64,000 bases of DNA from Micromonospora sp. CCTCC AA 2012012. GTDB taxonomy: Bacteria; Actinomycetota; Actinomycetes; Mycobacteriales; Micromonosporaceae. The position numbers were made by a program, and so were the translations under genes. The notes under the pieces are model-generated. The model did no database searches. It worked only from the letters and a program-made list of their open reading frames with translations, and was not told where the DNA came from. Of this stretch, positions 21,001-28,993 are shown one piece after another. The stretch is taken from assembly GCF_040499845.1 (NCBI RefSeq), contig NZ_CP159342.1, positions 1,984,001 through 2,048,000 on the forward strand. The letters run 5' to 3'. Within the stretch, counting starts at the first letter, position 1. The number at the start of each line of letters is the position of its first letter.

Positions 21001-24000
21001 GGTCGCCCCGGGTCACCCCGGCGGCGCGCAGCCGGGCGGCCAGGCCGTCGGCCCGGGCCAGCAGGTCGGCGTACGTCAGCCGCTCGTCGCCGCACTCCAC
21101 GGCCACCGCGTCGGGGGTACGTCCCGCCTGGTCCCGGAACCGGGCGACGAGCCCGGGCCGGTCCGGTTGCGGGGTCTGCCGGACCCACTCGTCCAGCAGC
21201 AGCCGCTCCTCGTCGGCGGTGAGCGGCGCCAGGTCGCGGACCGGGCGGTCCGGGTCACCGGCCAGCTCCGCCAGGAGCAGCCGGAACTGGGCGGCCATCC
21301 GGTCCACGGTGGTCGGGTCGAACAGTTCGGTGTCGTACTCGACGCGCAGCCGCAGGTCACCGCTGTCCGGGTCGGGGACGAGCATGAGCGACAGGTCGAA
21401 CTGGGTGGTGCCGACGCGCAGGTCGACCGGGGTGACGTCGACCGGGCCCATGGACCGGGCCGCGGCCGGGGTGTTCTGCACCGCGAAGAGCACGGTGAAC
21501 AGCGGGGTCTGGGCGCGGTCGCGGACCGGGCGCAGCTCGTCGACGAGCCGGTCGAACGGCACGTCGGCGTGGGCGTACGCGTCGAGGCAGGTGGCGCGGA
21601 CCCGGTCCAGCAGCTCCCCGACGGTCGGGTCGCCGGTCAGGTCGGCGCGCAGCACCAGGTTGTTGACGAAGAACCCGACCAGCGGTTCCAGTTCGGTGCG
21701 CGGCCGGCCGGCGACCGGCGAGCCGACGGCGAAGTCGCGCTGGCCGCTGTAGCGGGCCAGCATGAGCTGGCAGGCGGCGAGCCCGACCATGAAGACGGTG
21801 GCCGACCGGCGGCGACCGGCCTCGGTGACCCGGGCGACCAGCTCGGCGGGGACGGTGTCCCACCGCAGGTCGCCGCGCCAGGCGCGGACCGCCGGGCGGG
21901 GCCGGTCGGTGGGCAGTTCCAGGGCGGGCAGGTCGGCCAGCCGGTCCCGCCAGTGGGCGAGCTGCGCCGCCGCCTGCGGGCCGGCGCTCCACTGGAGCTG
22001 CCAGGCGGCGTAGTCGCCGTACTGCACGGGCAGGGCGGGCAGCGCGCCCCCGTCGGCGGTGTACGCGGCGACCAGGTCCCGGGCGAGGGCCTGCACCGAC
22101 CAGCGGTCGCAGACGGCGTGGTGCACGGCTAGGTGCAGGACGTGCCGGTCGGCGGCGAGGCGGATCAGGGTGGCCCGCAGCAGCGGCGCGGTCCGCAGGT
22201 CGAACGGCGTGCCGGAGAGCGCGGTCAGGGTGTCGTCGAGTTCCGCCGGGTCGGTCGGCTCCACCCGGGCCAGCGGTACGTCCACGGTGGGGGCGACCAC
22301 CTGCACCGGCTCGCCGTCGACCTCGTGGAACGAGGTGCGCAGCGTCTCGTGCCGGGCCACCACGGCGTTCAGTGCGGCGTGCAGCGCGTCCGGGTCCAGC
22401 GGCCCGTCCAGCCGGACGGCACTGTCCACGGTGTACGCGCCCGCCCCGTCCGGCGCGAGCTGGGCGAGGAACCAGAGTCGACGCTGCCCGGAGGAGGCCG
22501 GCAGCACGTACCGGCCGGCCAGCTCACCGCCGACCTGCGGCATCCGGAACTGCGCCACGATCGGCGGCAGCGTGGATGTCGGGTCGGCACCGGTGGCCCG
22601 GTCGGCGGGGCGGGCGTCGGCAGGCGGCGGCAAGGCGGCGGCGAGACCGGCGACGGTGGGTGCGGCGAAGACGGCCCGTACGGGCAGGTCGACGTCGAGG
22701 GCGTCGCGGATCCGGGCGACCACCCGGGTGGCGAGCAGGGAGTGCCCGCCCAGGGCGAAGAAGTCGTCGTCCCGGCCCACCCGGTCCAGCCCGAGCACGG
22801 CGGCGAAGATCCCGGCGAGCAGCTCCTCGCTCTCCCCGCGTGGGGCGTCGTACGCGCCGAGGTCCGGGCGCAGGCCGTCGGGGGCGGGCAGTTTCGCCCG
22901 GTCGACCTTGTTGCGGTTGGCGGTCAGCGGCAGCGCGTCGAGCAGCGTCAACGCCGACGGGACCATGTAGTCGGGCAGCCGTTCCCGGCAGGCGGCGTGC
23001 AGCGCGGCGACGAGCGCCGCCCGGTCGGTGTCGTCGGGCTGGTGCAGGTCGGCGTAGCCGACGAGCCGCTGGTCGCCGGGGGTGTCCTCGCGGACCACCA
23101 CCACCGCGTCGCGGACCTGGTCGTGGGCGCGCAGCACCGACTCGATCTCGCCCAGCTCGATCCGGTGACCGCGCAGCTTCACCTGGAAGTCGATCCGGCC
23201 GAGGAACTCCAACCGGCCGTCGGCACGCCAGCGCACCAGGTCGCCGGTGCGGTACACCCGGGAGCCGGGCACCTCGGGGTGGGCCACGAAGCGCTGCGCG
23301 GTCAGCTCGTCGCGCCGCCAGTAGCCGGCCGCGACACCGGCGCCGCCGATCCACAGCTCCCCCGGCACCCCGACCGGCACCCGCCGGCCCGCGTCGTCGA
23401 CCACCAGCAGCTCGGTGTTCGCCACCGGCCCGCCCAGCGGCAGCGGGTCCTCGTCGCCGGTCACCCGGTGCACGGTCGACCAGACCGTGGTCTCGGTCGG
23501 TCCGTACAGGTGCCAGACGCGGGCACCGGCGTCGTGCAGCCAGTGCGCCAGGTCGGCGGGGACCTTCTCCGCGCCGGCCAGGGCGGTGAACCCGGCCGGG
23601 GGCCGCCAGCCGGCCTGCTGGAGCAGCCGCCACGTGGTGGGGGTGCCCTGGAGGTAGCTGACCGCGCTGCGGCGCAGCCGGTCGGCGAGCCGCTCGCCGT
23701 CCACCACGGTCGCGTGCGGGATCATCTCGATCCGCGCGCCCACCAGCAGCGGCAGGTACATGTCCAGCACCGGCATGTCGCAGGAGATCGTGTTGGCCGC
23801 GCCGACCACGTCCCCGGCGGTCATGCCGGGCACCTCGGCCATGCTGAGCAGGAAGTTCACCACCGGCCGGTGCGGCAGCGCCACGCCCTTGGGGCGGCCG
23901 GTCGAGCCGGAGGTGTAGATCAGGTACGCCAGGTCGTCCGGCTCCGGTCCGTCCGGCACCGGGTCGGTGGGGCGGGCGTCGAGCGCCGGCCGGTCGGCGT

Positions 24001-27000
24001 CCAGCCGCACCACGGCCACCGTCGCCGGCAGGTCGGGCAGCAGGTCGACCAGGCCGGCCTGGGTGAGCACCACGGACGCGCCGGAGTCGGCGAGGATGAA
24101 CGCCACCCGTTCGGCGGGGAAGTCGACGTCCACCGGCACGTACGCGGCCCCGGCGCGGAGCGCGCCGAGGAGGGCGACCAGCACGTCGCAGCCGCGTTCG
24201 GCGAAGAGCGCCACCCGGTCGCCCCGGCTCACCCCGAGTGCCCGCAGGTGGTGGGCGAGCTGGTGGGCGCGGGCGTCCAGCTCGGCGTAGGTGAGCGAGG
24301 TGGCCTCGTCGGCGACCGCAACCCGGTCGGCGAACTCGGCGAACCGGGCGGTGACGTACCGGTCGAGGCTGGTCGGCGGCACGGGCGGCCGGACGCCGGT
24401 GCCCCGGGCGGTGAGCCGGGCCCGTTCCCGGGCCGGCAGGGCGGGCAGGTCGGCCAGCCGGCGGTCCGGGCCGGCGGCGAGGGCGTCGAGGACCAGCCGG
24501 TAGTGGTCGAGCAGCCGGTCCACGGTGGCCGCGTCGAAGAGGTCGGTGTTGTACTCGGCGACCACCCGCTGGGCGGTGGTGTCCGGCCCGGCGGGGAAGA
24601 CGGTGAGGGTGAGGTCGTACTTGGCGGCGGTCTCCGGGGCGCGCAGCGCGGTGGCGGTGACGGTGCCCAGGCGCAGCGACGGCGCGGGCAGCGGGGCGGC
24701 GATGAACATCACCTGGAACAGCGGGGAGTGCGCCAGGTCGCGCTCGGGGCGCAGCCGCTGCACCAGCCGCTCGAACGGCACGTCGGCGTGGGCGTAGGCG
24801 TCCAGGCAGGTGTCCCGGACCCGGTCGAGCAGCTCGCCGACGGTGGGGTCGCCGGTGAGGTCGGTGCGCAGCACCAGGTTGTTGGTGAAGTAGCCGACCA
24901 GCGGCTCCAGCTCGGGGCGGTACCGACCGGAGATCGGCGAGCCGACCGGCACGTCGAGGGTGCGCGCGTAGCGGGACAGGGTGAGCGCGTAGCCGGTCAG
25001 CAGCGCCATGAACAGGGTGCCGCCCCGCCCGGCGGCCAGCGCGGTGAGGCCGGTGACCAGCTCGGCGGGCAGCTCGGCGGTGCGGGTGGCGCCCCGGTAG
25101 GTCTGCACCGCCGGGCGGGGCCGGTCGGTGGGCAGGTCCAGCACCGGCAGGTCGGCGAGCTGCCGGTGCCAGTGGTCGAGCTGCCGTCGCTCGGCCGGGC
25201 CGCCGGCCCAGCGCTGCTGGGCGGCGGCGTAGTCGCCGTACTGGACCGGCAGGTCGGGCAGCTCCGGCCGCTTCCCGGCGGCCAGCGCGGTGTACGCGGC
25301 CGACAGCTCACCGGTCAGCGCCTCCACGGCGAGCCGGTCGCCGACGGCGTGGTGCAGGGTGACCAGCAGGGCCGCGTCGTCGTCGCCGAGGGTGGCCAGC
25401 ACGATCCGCAGCAGGGGCGGGACGGCCAGGTCGAACGGCCGGCGGGCGGCGTCGTGGAGCAGGTCGGCCAGGGCGGCGTCCCGGTCGGCGGCCCCGGTCA
25501 GGTCCACCTCGGACAGCGGGCTGGGCACCTCGGGGTGGATCACCTGCACGGGTTCGCCGTCCACCGCGGCGAACCCGGTGCGCAGCGTCTCGTGCCGGCC
25601 GACCACCAGGTCGACGGCGGCACGCAGCGCGTCGCGGTCGAGCCGGCCGTGCAGCCGCAGGCCGCCGTACAGGTGGTAGGCGGCGGCGGTCTCCGGCTCG
25701 AACTGGGCGAGGAACCAGACGCGGCGCTGCTGGAACGAGGCGGGCAGCCGGACCCGCCCGGCGGCGTCCGGGCGCCGGTCGGCGGGGCTCAGCTCCGGGG
25801 CGGCGGGCGGGGCGCCGAGGCCGAGGACGGCGGCGAGCCGGGCGACGGTGGGCTGGGCGAAGACCGCCCGGACGGGCACCTCGACGCCCAGCTCGGCGGC
25901 GATCCGGCCGACCAGGGTGGTGGCGAGCAGGGAGTGCCCGCCCAGGGCGAAGAAGTCGTCGTCGCGGCCGACCCAGTCCAGCCGCAGCAGGTCGGCGAAG
26001 ATGCCGGCGAGGCGTTCCTCCGCGTCACCGCGCGGCGGGTCGTCCGCGCCGGTCCGGCGGCTCGGGTCGGGGGCGGGCAGGGCCCGCCGGTCGACCTTGC
26101 CGTTCGGGGTGAGCGGCAGGGCGGGCAGCGCCACGAACGCCGCCGGCACCAGGTGACCGGGGAGCCGGTCGGCGCAGGCGGCCCGCAGCGCGTCGGGGTC
26201 GGCGCCGCCGACGTGGTACGCCACCAGCCGCTGGTCGCCGGGGGTGTCCTCGCGGACCACCACCACTGCGTCGTCGACGTCGTCCCGGGCCCGCAGCACC
26301 GACTCGATCTCGCCCGGCTCGATCCGGTGGCCGCGCACCTTCACCTGGAGGTCTATCCGACCGAGGAACTCCAGGCGGCCGTCGTCGCGCCAGCGCACCA
26401 GGTCCCCGGTGCGGTAGACCCGCGCGTCCGGCTGCTCCGGATGCCCCACGAAGCGCTGGGCGGTCAGCTCGTCGCGCCGCCAGTAGCCGGCGGCCACCCC
26501 GGCGCCGCCGATCCACAGCTCCCCCGGCACCCCGACCGGCACCCGCCGGCCCGCGTCGTCGACCACCAGCAGCTCGGTGTTCGCCACCGGAGCGCCCAAC
26601 GGCACCGGGTCCTCGTCGCCGGTCACCGGGTGCGCGGTCGACCAGACGGTGGTCTCCGTCGGCCCGTACAGGTTCCACACCGCTGCGCCGGTGGCGGCCA
26701 GGGCGCGGGCCAGGTCGGCGGGGAACGCCTCCCCGCCGCACCAGATCGCGAAGCCGGGGTCGGGACGCCACCCGGCGGCCAGCAGCAGCCGCCAGGTCGT
26801 CGGGGTGGCCTGGAGCACGGTCGCGCCGACGTCGGCCAGGTGGGCGGCGAGCCGGGGCCCGTCGGCGGCGACCGGTCGGGGCACCACGTCCACCCGGCCG
26901 CCCACGGTCAGCGGGCCGAACAGCTCCAGGGCGGCGATGTCGAAGGAGAGGGTGGTGACGGCGGCCAGCACGGTGTCCGGGCCGAGACCGGGCCGTTCGG

Positions 27001-28945
27001 CGAGGGTGGCCAGCAGGTTGCCCAGGGCGCGGTGCGGCACCGCGACGCCCTTCGGCACGCCGGTCGACCCGGAGGTGTGCAGGACGTACGCCAGGTCGTC
27101 CGGGCCGGGGACGGCCGGCCAGCCGGCGGCCTCGGGCAGGTCACCGTCGACCCGCAGCACCGGCAGGTCCCCGGGGAGGGCGTCGGCGGTGGTGGCGTCG
27201 GCGAGCACCAGCGCGGCCTCGCCGTCGGCGAGCACGAAGCGCACCCGGTCGGCCGGCAGCGCCACGTCCACCGGCAGGTACGCCGCCCCGCAGCCGAGCA
27301 CCCCGAGCAGCGCGGCGGGCAGGTCGACGTCGCGGTCCACGGCGACGGCGACGAGCTGCCCGGGGCGTACCCCGGCGGTGTGCAGGGCGGCGGCGATCCG
27401 CTGGGCCCGGGTGACCAGGTTCGCGTACCCCAGTCGACCGGAACGCCCGGTGACCGCGACCCGGTCGGGGTGGGTGGCGGCGCGCGCGGCGACCAGGGCC
27501 GGCAGGGTGTCGGCGGGCAGCTCCCGCGTGGGTCCGCTCCCCCACTGCACCAGCCGCGCCCGGTCGGCGTCGGTGAGCAGCGGCAGCTCGGACAGCGCCC
27601 GGTCGGGGTCGGCGACCGCCGCGTCCAGCACCAGCCGCAGGTGGTCCAGGAGCCGGCGGGCGGTGGCCGGGTCGAACAGGGCGGTGTTGTGCTCCACGGT
27701 GACGGTGAGCCCGCCGTCGGCGTGCGGTACGCAGGTGACGAAGAGGTCGAACTTCGCGGTGCCCGGGTCGACCCGGAACAGTTCGGCGGTGATCCCGGTG
27801 GCGGTGAGCGCGGGCAGCGGCACGTTGCCGAAGACGAACATCACCTGGAACAGCGGGCTGCGGGCCAGGTCCCGGTCCGGGCGCAGCCGCTCCACCACCC
27901 GCTCGAACGGCACGTCGGCGTGCGCGTACGCGTCGAGGCAGGTGGCCCGGACCCGGTCGAGCAGGTCGACGAAGCCGGGGTCGCCGTCGGCGTCGACGCG
28001 CAGCACCAGGTTGTTGACGAAGAACCCGACGAGGTGCTCCAGCTCCGGGGCGCGGCGGCCGGCGACCGGGGTGCCGATGGCCAGGTCGGCCTGGCGGGTG
28101 TGCCGGGCCAGCACGGCGGCGAAGCCGGTCAGCACGGTCATGAAGAGGGTGGCCCGGTGCGCCCGGCCGAGCCGGTCCAGCCCGGCGACCAGCTCGGCGG
28201 GGAGCACGGTGTCGACGGTGGCGCCGTCGAAGGCCTGGGTTGCCGGTCGGGGCCGGTCGGTGGGCAGCTCCAGCGGCGGCAACCCGGCCAGCCGCTGCTC
28301 CCAGAACCGGAGCTGACCGGCCTCCTCGTCGCCGCCGACCCACTCCCGCTGCCAGGCGGCGAAGTCGCCGTACTGCACGGGCAGCTCGGGCAGCGCCGGT
28401 TCCGTGCCGGCCACCGCGGCGTCGTAGCAGGCCAGCAGCTCGCGGACGAAGACCGCGCCGGACCACTGGTCGTAGACGGCGTGGTGGAAGGCGACCACGA
28501 GCACGTGGTCGCCTTCGCCGAGGCGGTAGAGCACCACCCGGAACAGCGGTGGCCGGGTCAGGTCGAACGGGCGGCGCAGCAGGTCCCGCAGCTCGTCGGC
28601 GAGGACGGCGTGCACCGTCGGGGTGTCCGCGCCGGCCGGCACCCGACCGACGGCGTCGATCTGCTCCACCGGCACGGTCAGGTCGGTGGCGACGGCCTGC
28701 ACCGGTTCGCCGTCGACCAGCACCAGGCCGGTGCGCAGGGTCTCGTGCCGGGCCACCATGGCCGCGACCGCGTCGGTCAGGGCGGCGACGTCCAGCTCAC
28801 CGGTGATCCGCAGCGCGCCGTGCTCGGTGTACGACGCGGCACTGCCCGGTTCGAGCAGGTCCAGGAACCAGAGCCGACGCTGCCCGTAGGACGTGGGCAG
28901 CAGGTACGCCTCCCGGGTGGAGACCGGGTTGTCATCGACACTCAC
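15017..28945 (-). CDS. Four-module NRPS with terminal thioester reductase: (C-A-PCP)x4-TD
   Basis: A giant synthetase of 4642 residues with four C-A-PCP modules, roughly 1-1045, 1065-2110, 2130-3175 and 3180-4215. Carrier serines are 1005, 2069, 3134 and 4175. A thioester reductase domain covers about 4235-4615 (NADPH motif TGATGFLG; catalytic Tyr4426 and Lys4430 in GYNHSK), so the chain should leave as an aldehyde or alcohol rather than by hydrolysis. The condensation motifs are HHAVxD followed by Gln or Arg instead of Gly (His pairs at 154/155, 1198/1199, 2275/2276, 3318/3319). Hand-read codes: module 1 DILQWGLVW and module 2 DMLQLGLVW (both nearest glycine), module 3 DVFSIAMVH, module 4 DVFFGGGVY (not recognised). 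There is no epimerase or methyltransferase. The GTG start lies 48 bases after the upstream NRPS gene behind GAGGAG. Confidence 0.96.
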   Translation of the reverse strand: MSVDDNPVSTREAYLLPTSYGQRRLWFLDLLEPGSAASYTEHGALRITGELDVAALTDAVAAMVARHETLRTGLVLVDGEPVQAVATDLTVPVEQIDAVGRVPAGADTPTVHAVLADELRDLLRRPFDLTRPPLFRVVLYRLGEGDHVLVVAFHHAVYDQWSGAVFVRELLACYDAAVAGTEPALPELPVQYGDFAAWQREWVGGDEEAGQLRFWEQRLAGLPPLELPTDRPRPATQAFDGATVDTVLPAELVAGLDRLGRAHRATLFMTVLTGFAAVLARHTRQADLAIGTPVAGRRAPELEHLVGFFVNNLVLRVDADGDPGFVDLLDRVRATCLDAYAHADVPFERVVERLRPDRDLARSPLFQVMFVFGNVPLPALTATGITAELFRVDPGTAKFDLFVTCVPHADGGLTVTVEHNTALFDPATARRLLDHLRLVLDAAVADPDRALSELPLLTDADRARLVQWGSGPTRELPADTLPALVAARAATHPDRVAVTGRSGRLGYANLVTRAQRIAAALHTAGVRPGQLVAVAVDRDVDLPAALLGVLGCGAAYLPVDVALPADRVRFVLADGEAALVLADATTADALPGDLPVLRVDGDLPEAAGWPAVPGPDDLAYVLHTSGSTGVPKGVAVPHRALGNLLATLAERPGLGPDTVLAAVTTLSFDIAALELFGPLTVGGRVDVVPRPVAADGPRLAAHLADVGATVLQATPTTWRLLLAAGWRPDPGFAIWCGGEAFPADLARALAATGAAVWNLYGPTETTVWSTAHPVTGDEDPVPLGAPVANTELLVVDDAGRRVPVGVPGELWIGGAGVAAGYWRRDELTAQRFVGHPEQPDARVYRTGDLVRWRDDGRLEFLGRIDLQVKVRGHRIEPGEIESVLRARDDVDDAVVVVREDTPGDQRLVAYHVGGADPDALRAACADRLPGHLVPAAFVALPALPLTPNGKVDRRALPAPDPSRRTGADDPPRGDAEERLAGIFADLLRLDWVGRDDDFFALGGHSLLATTLVGRIAAELGVEVPVRAVFAQPTVARLAAVLGLGAPPAAPELSPADRRPDAAGRVRLPASFQQRRVWFLAQFEPETAAAYHLYGGLRLHGRLDRDALRAAVDLVVGRHETLRTGFAAVDGEPVQVIHPEVPSPLSEVDLTGAADRDAALADLLHDAARRPFDLAVPPLLRIVLATLGDDDAALLVTLHHAVGDRLAVEALTGELSAAYTALAAGKRPELPDLPVQYGDYAAAQQRWAGGPAERRQLDHWHRQLADLPVLDLPTDRPRPAVQTYRGATRTAELPAELVTGLTALAAGRGGTLFMALLTGYALTLSRYARTLDVPVGSPISGRYRPELEPLVGYFTNNLVLRTDLTGDPTVGELLDRVRDTCLDAYAHADVPFERLVQRLRPERDLAHSPLFQVMFIAAPLPAPSLRLGTVTATALRAPETAAKYDLTLTVFPAGPDTTAQRVVAEYNTDLFDAATVDRLLDHYRLVLDALAAGPDRRLADLPALPARERARLTARGTGVRPPVPPTSLDRYVTARFAEFADRVAVADEATSLTYAELDARAHQLAHHLRALGVSRGDRVALFAERGCDVLVALLGALRAGAAYVPVDVDFPAERVAFILADSGASVVLTQAGLVDLLPDLPATVAVVRLDADRPALDARPTDPVPDGPEPDDLAYLIYTSGSTGRPKGVALPHRPVVNFLLSMAEVPGMTAGDVVGAANTISCDMPVLDMYLPLLVGARIEMIPHATVVDGERLADRLRRSAVSYLQGTPTTWRLLQQAGWRPPAGFTALAGAEKVPADLAHWLHDAGARVWHLYGPTETTVWSTVHRVTGDEDPLPLGGPVANTELLVVDDAGRRVPVGVPGELWIGGAGVAAGYWRRDELTAQRFVAHPEVPGSRVYRTGDLVRWRADGRLEFLGRIDFQVKLRGHRIELGEIESVLRAHDQVRDAVVVVREDTPGDQRLVGYADLHQPDDTDRAALVAALHAACRERLPDYMVPSALTLLDALPLTANRNKVDRAKLPAPDGLRPDLGAYDAPRGESEELLAGIFAAVLGLDRVGRDDDFFALGGHSLLATRVVARIRDALDVDLPVRAVFAAPTVAGLAAALPPPADARPADRATGADPTSTLPPIVAQFRMPQVGGELAGRYVLPASSGQRRLWFLAQLAPDGAGAYTVDSAVRLDGPLDPDALHAALNAVVARHETLRTSFHEVDGEPVQVVAPTVDVPLARVEPTDPAELDDTLTALSGTPFDLRTAPLLRATLIRLAADRHVLHLAVHHAVCDRWSVQALARDLVAAYTADGGALPALPVQYGDYAAWQLQWSAGPQAAAQLAHWRDRLADLPALELPTDRPRPAVRAWRGDLRWDTVPAELVARVTEAGRRRSATVFMVGLAACQLMLARYSGQRDFAVGSPVAGRPRTELEPLVGFFVNNLVLRADLTGDPTVGELLDRVRATCLDAYAHADVPFDRLVDELRPVRDRAQTPLFTVLFAVQNTPAAARSMGPVDVTPVDLRVGTTQFDLSLMLVPDPDSGDLRLRVEYDTELFDPTTVDRMAAQFRLLLAELAGDPDRPVRDLAPLTADEERLLLDEWVRQTPQPDRPGLVARFRDQAGRTPDAVAVECGDERLTYADLLARADGLAARLRAAGVTRGDRVGIHLDRTLDLPVAVLGVLAAGAAYVPLDPGWPTDRMAYVLADAAVGALVAHRPLPGFTGPVLPPVGDPGEPPPDPAADPDDVAYLIYTSGSTGRPKGVMVTHRNVVRLVTGAATRFRFGPDDVWSLFHSVAFDVSVFELWGAWLTGARVVVVPYLAGREPAELRALLARHRVTVLSQTPTAFRQLAAADAGAPERLDALRYVIFAGEALDVRALAGWLDRYGDDRPELVNMYGTTETTVHATFHRVRAAELAEPGRNRIGRPLPDLRIVLLDADRRPVPLGAPGEVAVGGPGVSLGYAGRPGLTADRFVTGPYAEGRLYRTGDLARWLPDGTLDFLGRTDAQVKIRGFRVEPGEVEAVLREHPDVADAVVVARPGRADDTELAGYLVPRPGTAPTPADLRAHARRLLPEYLVPATLTLLDALPRTANGKLDVRALPSPRRGADDTGQVAPRDELESALADIWRQVLDVDTVGVHDNFFDLGGHSLLATRAMSRTRAALGVDTGVRDLFDHPTVAGLADRLRGRHDTPAGAPIPAAPRTGPLPAAPAQRRLWLLHQLDPASAAAYVIGSAVRLTGPLDPAALETAFADVVARHEALRTSFEVVDGEPVQRIHPDLTVPVERVDVPDPAALAALTRDRLTAGFDLAAAPLVRITLARVGDDEHHLLLAVHHAVGDQASTQVVVRDLVTAYRARVAGAAPELPPLPLRYADVAAWQHDRLDRGDHDEDLDWWTGRLAGLPVLELPTDRTRPAVRGHRGGQRAAELPAGVVQRLTEVGRRHDATPFMVALAGYQLMLARYAGQTDFGIAVPVAGRDRPELDGLVGFLANTLVLRADLTGDPAIGELIGRVRETCLGAYARADVPFDVLVERLGLTRDLSRTPVAQAGFALVERVDAGDREFAGIRAEPLPFDPGTAKTDLTVTVVPADDGRWRLLAEYDADLFTPATVDRMLDHLAMLLTEFADDPDRPVAALPELPAREAARLEEWAHGPARELPDTTWPELFARQVAEGPDRPAVLFGDDTVSYAELNTRANRLAHRLVAAGVGADHLVGVLAERSVEMVVAVLAVLKAGGAYLPIDPGLPADRVAFMLADSGARLLLTPTALADRVTGTDATVVPIDAADLADLPGDDLPARSGPDDLAYVIYTSGSTGTPKGVAVTHRSVTNLWLTRDLAGLHPGSRVLQFAPFSFDVSVFEMVLSLLGGVPLVVPTPADLAGGVEIVGLINRQRVTFTFMPPSLLAHLAPEHVPTLEVLGSGGEDCPAEVAERWGGKKRFLIGYGPTEATVYATVTDEIVGGGHPPIGRPVANTVVRVLDERLRPRPIGAPGELYLGGPGLARGYLHRPELTEAAFVRHPVTGERLYRTGDLVRYLPDGNLEFLGRTDDQVKLRGFRIELGEIAAALRAAPGVADAVAVVREDRPGDKRLVGYVVPADAGADDEVTRAARDAVAARLPQYMVPAAVVALPALPLNPNGKVDRRALPDPAGSTDDSGYVPPTTPTEHRLTRLVAEALGVDRVGLDDDFFALGGHSLLAARLHATIRRLWGVDLPVRVLFERSRIGSLADLLDEQGSIDVAAAEAEHAAALRADVVLPEDVRPVGEVRWTDRPGTVLLTGATGFLGAYLARQLAEAGATVLCLVRGRDEADAQHRLTAQLRRYRCWRDEWADRFRAIPGDLAAPRLGLTPERFAALAREVDEIYHCGAVVHFLRPYAALRAGNVAGTVEILRLATLDRPVPVHYVSTMSVFGGLARTAGAGPVDASGVVLREDTLPDDPPPATDTGYNHSKWVAEQVVTLARARGVPVAVYRPGRIAGDTRTGTWRGDDLVCQVIRACVATGLVPDTGLATDLVPVDHIAAVVTGLARRRDALGRTFHFALDAKVPLVRLADALAERGWPVRRVPLAQWYDAVTAAARAGDDQLGPVLAMYAPLAEGRVTGPGEPTFDDRNTRELIGAQLPPPRVDTALLGHYLDTLVADGVLPPPPGDGPQHTDGGSTDGSA
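23299..23428. repeat. Intragenic repeat, copy in adenylation domain 2
   Basis: About 130 bp are nearly identical to 26461-26590 (offset 3162 bp, four or so mismatches clustered near 23329-23338). Both encode the stretch before the A7/A8 motifs of modules 2 and 1 of the four-module NRPS. Confidence 0.85.
26461..26590. repeat. Intragenic repeat, copy in adenylation domain 1
   Basis: Partner of 23299-23428. The near identity at DNA level, including silent positions, points to recent module duplication or gene conversion. Confidence 0.85.
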
Positions 28946-28993
28946 GCGGACGCTCCTCGCTGTGGTGACACGGACGGTGCGGGGTCGGCGGGG

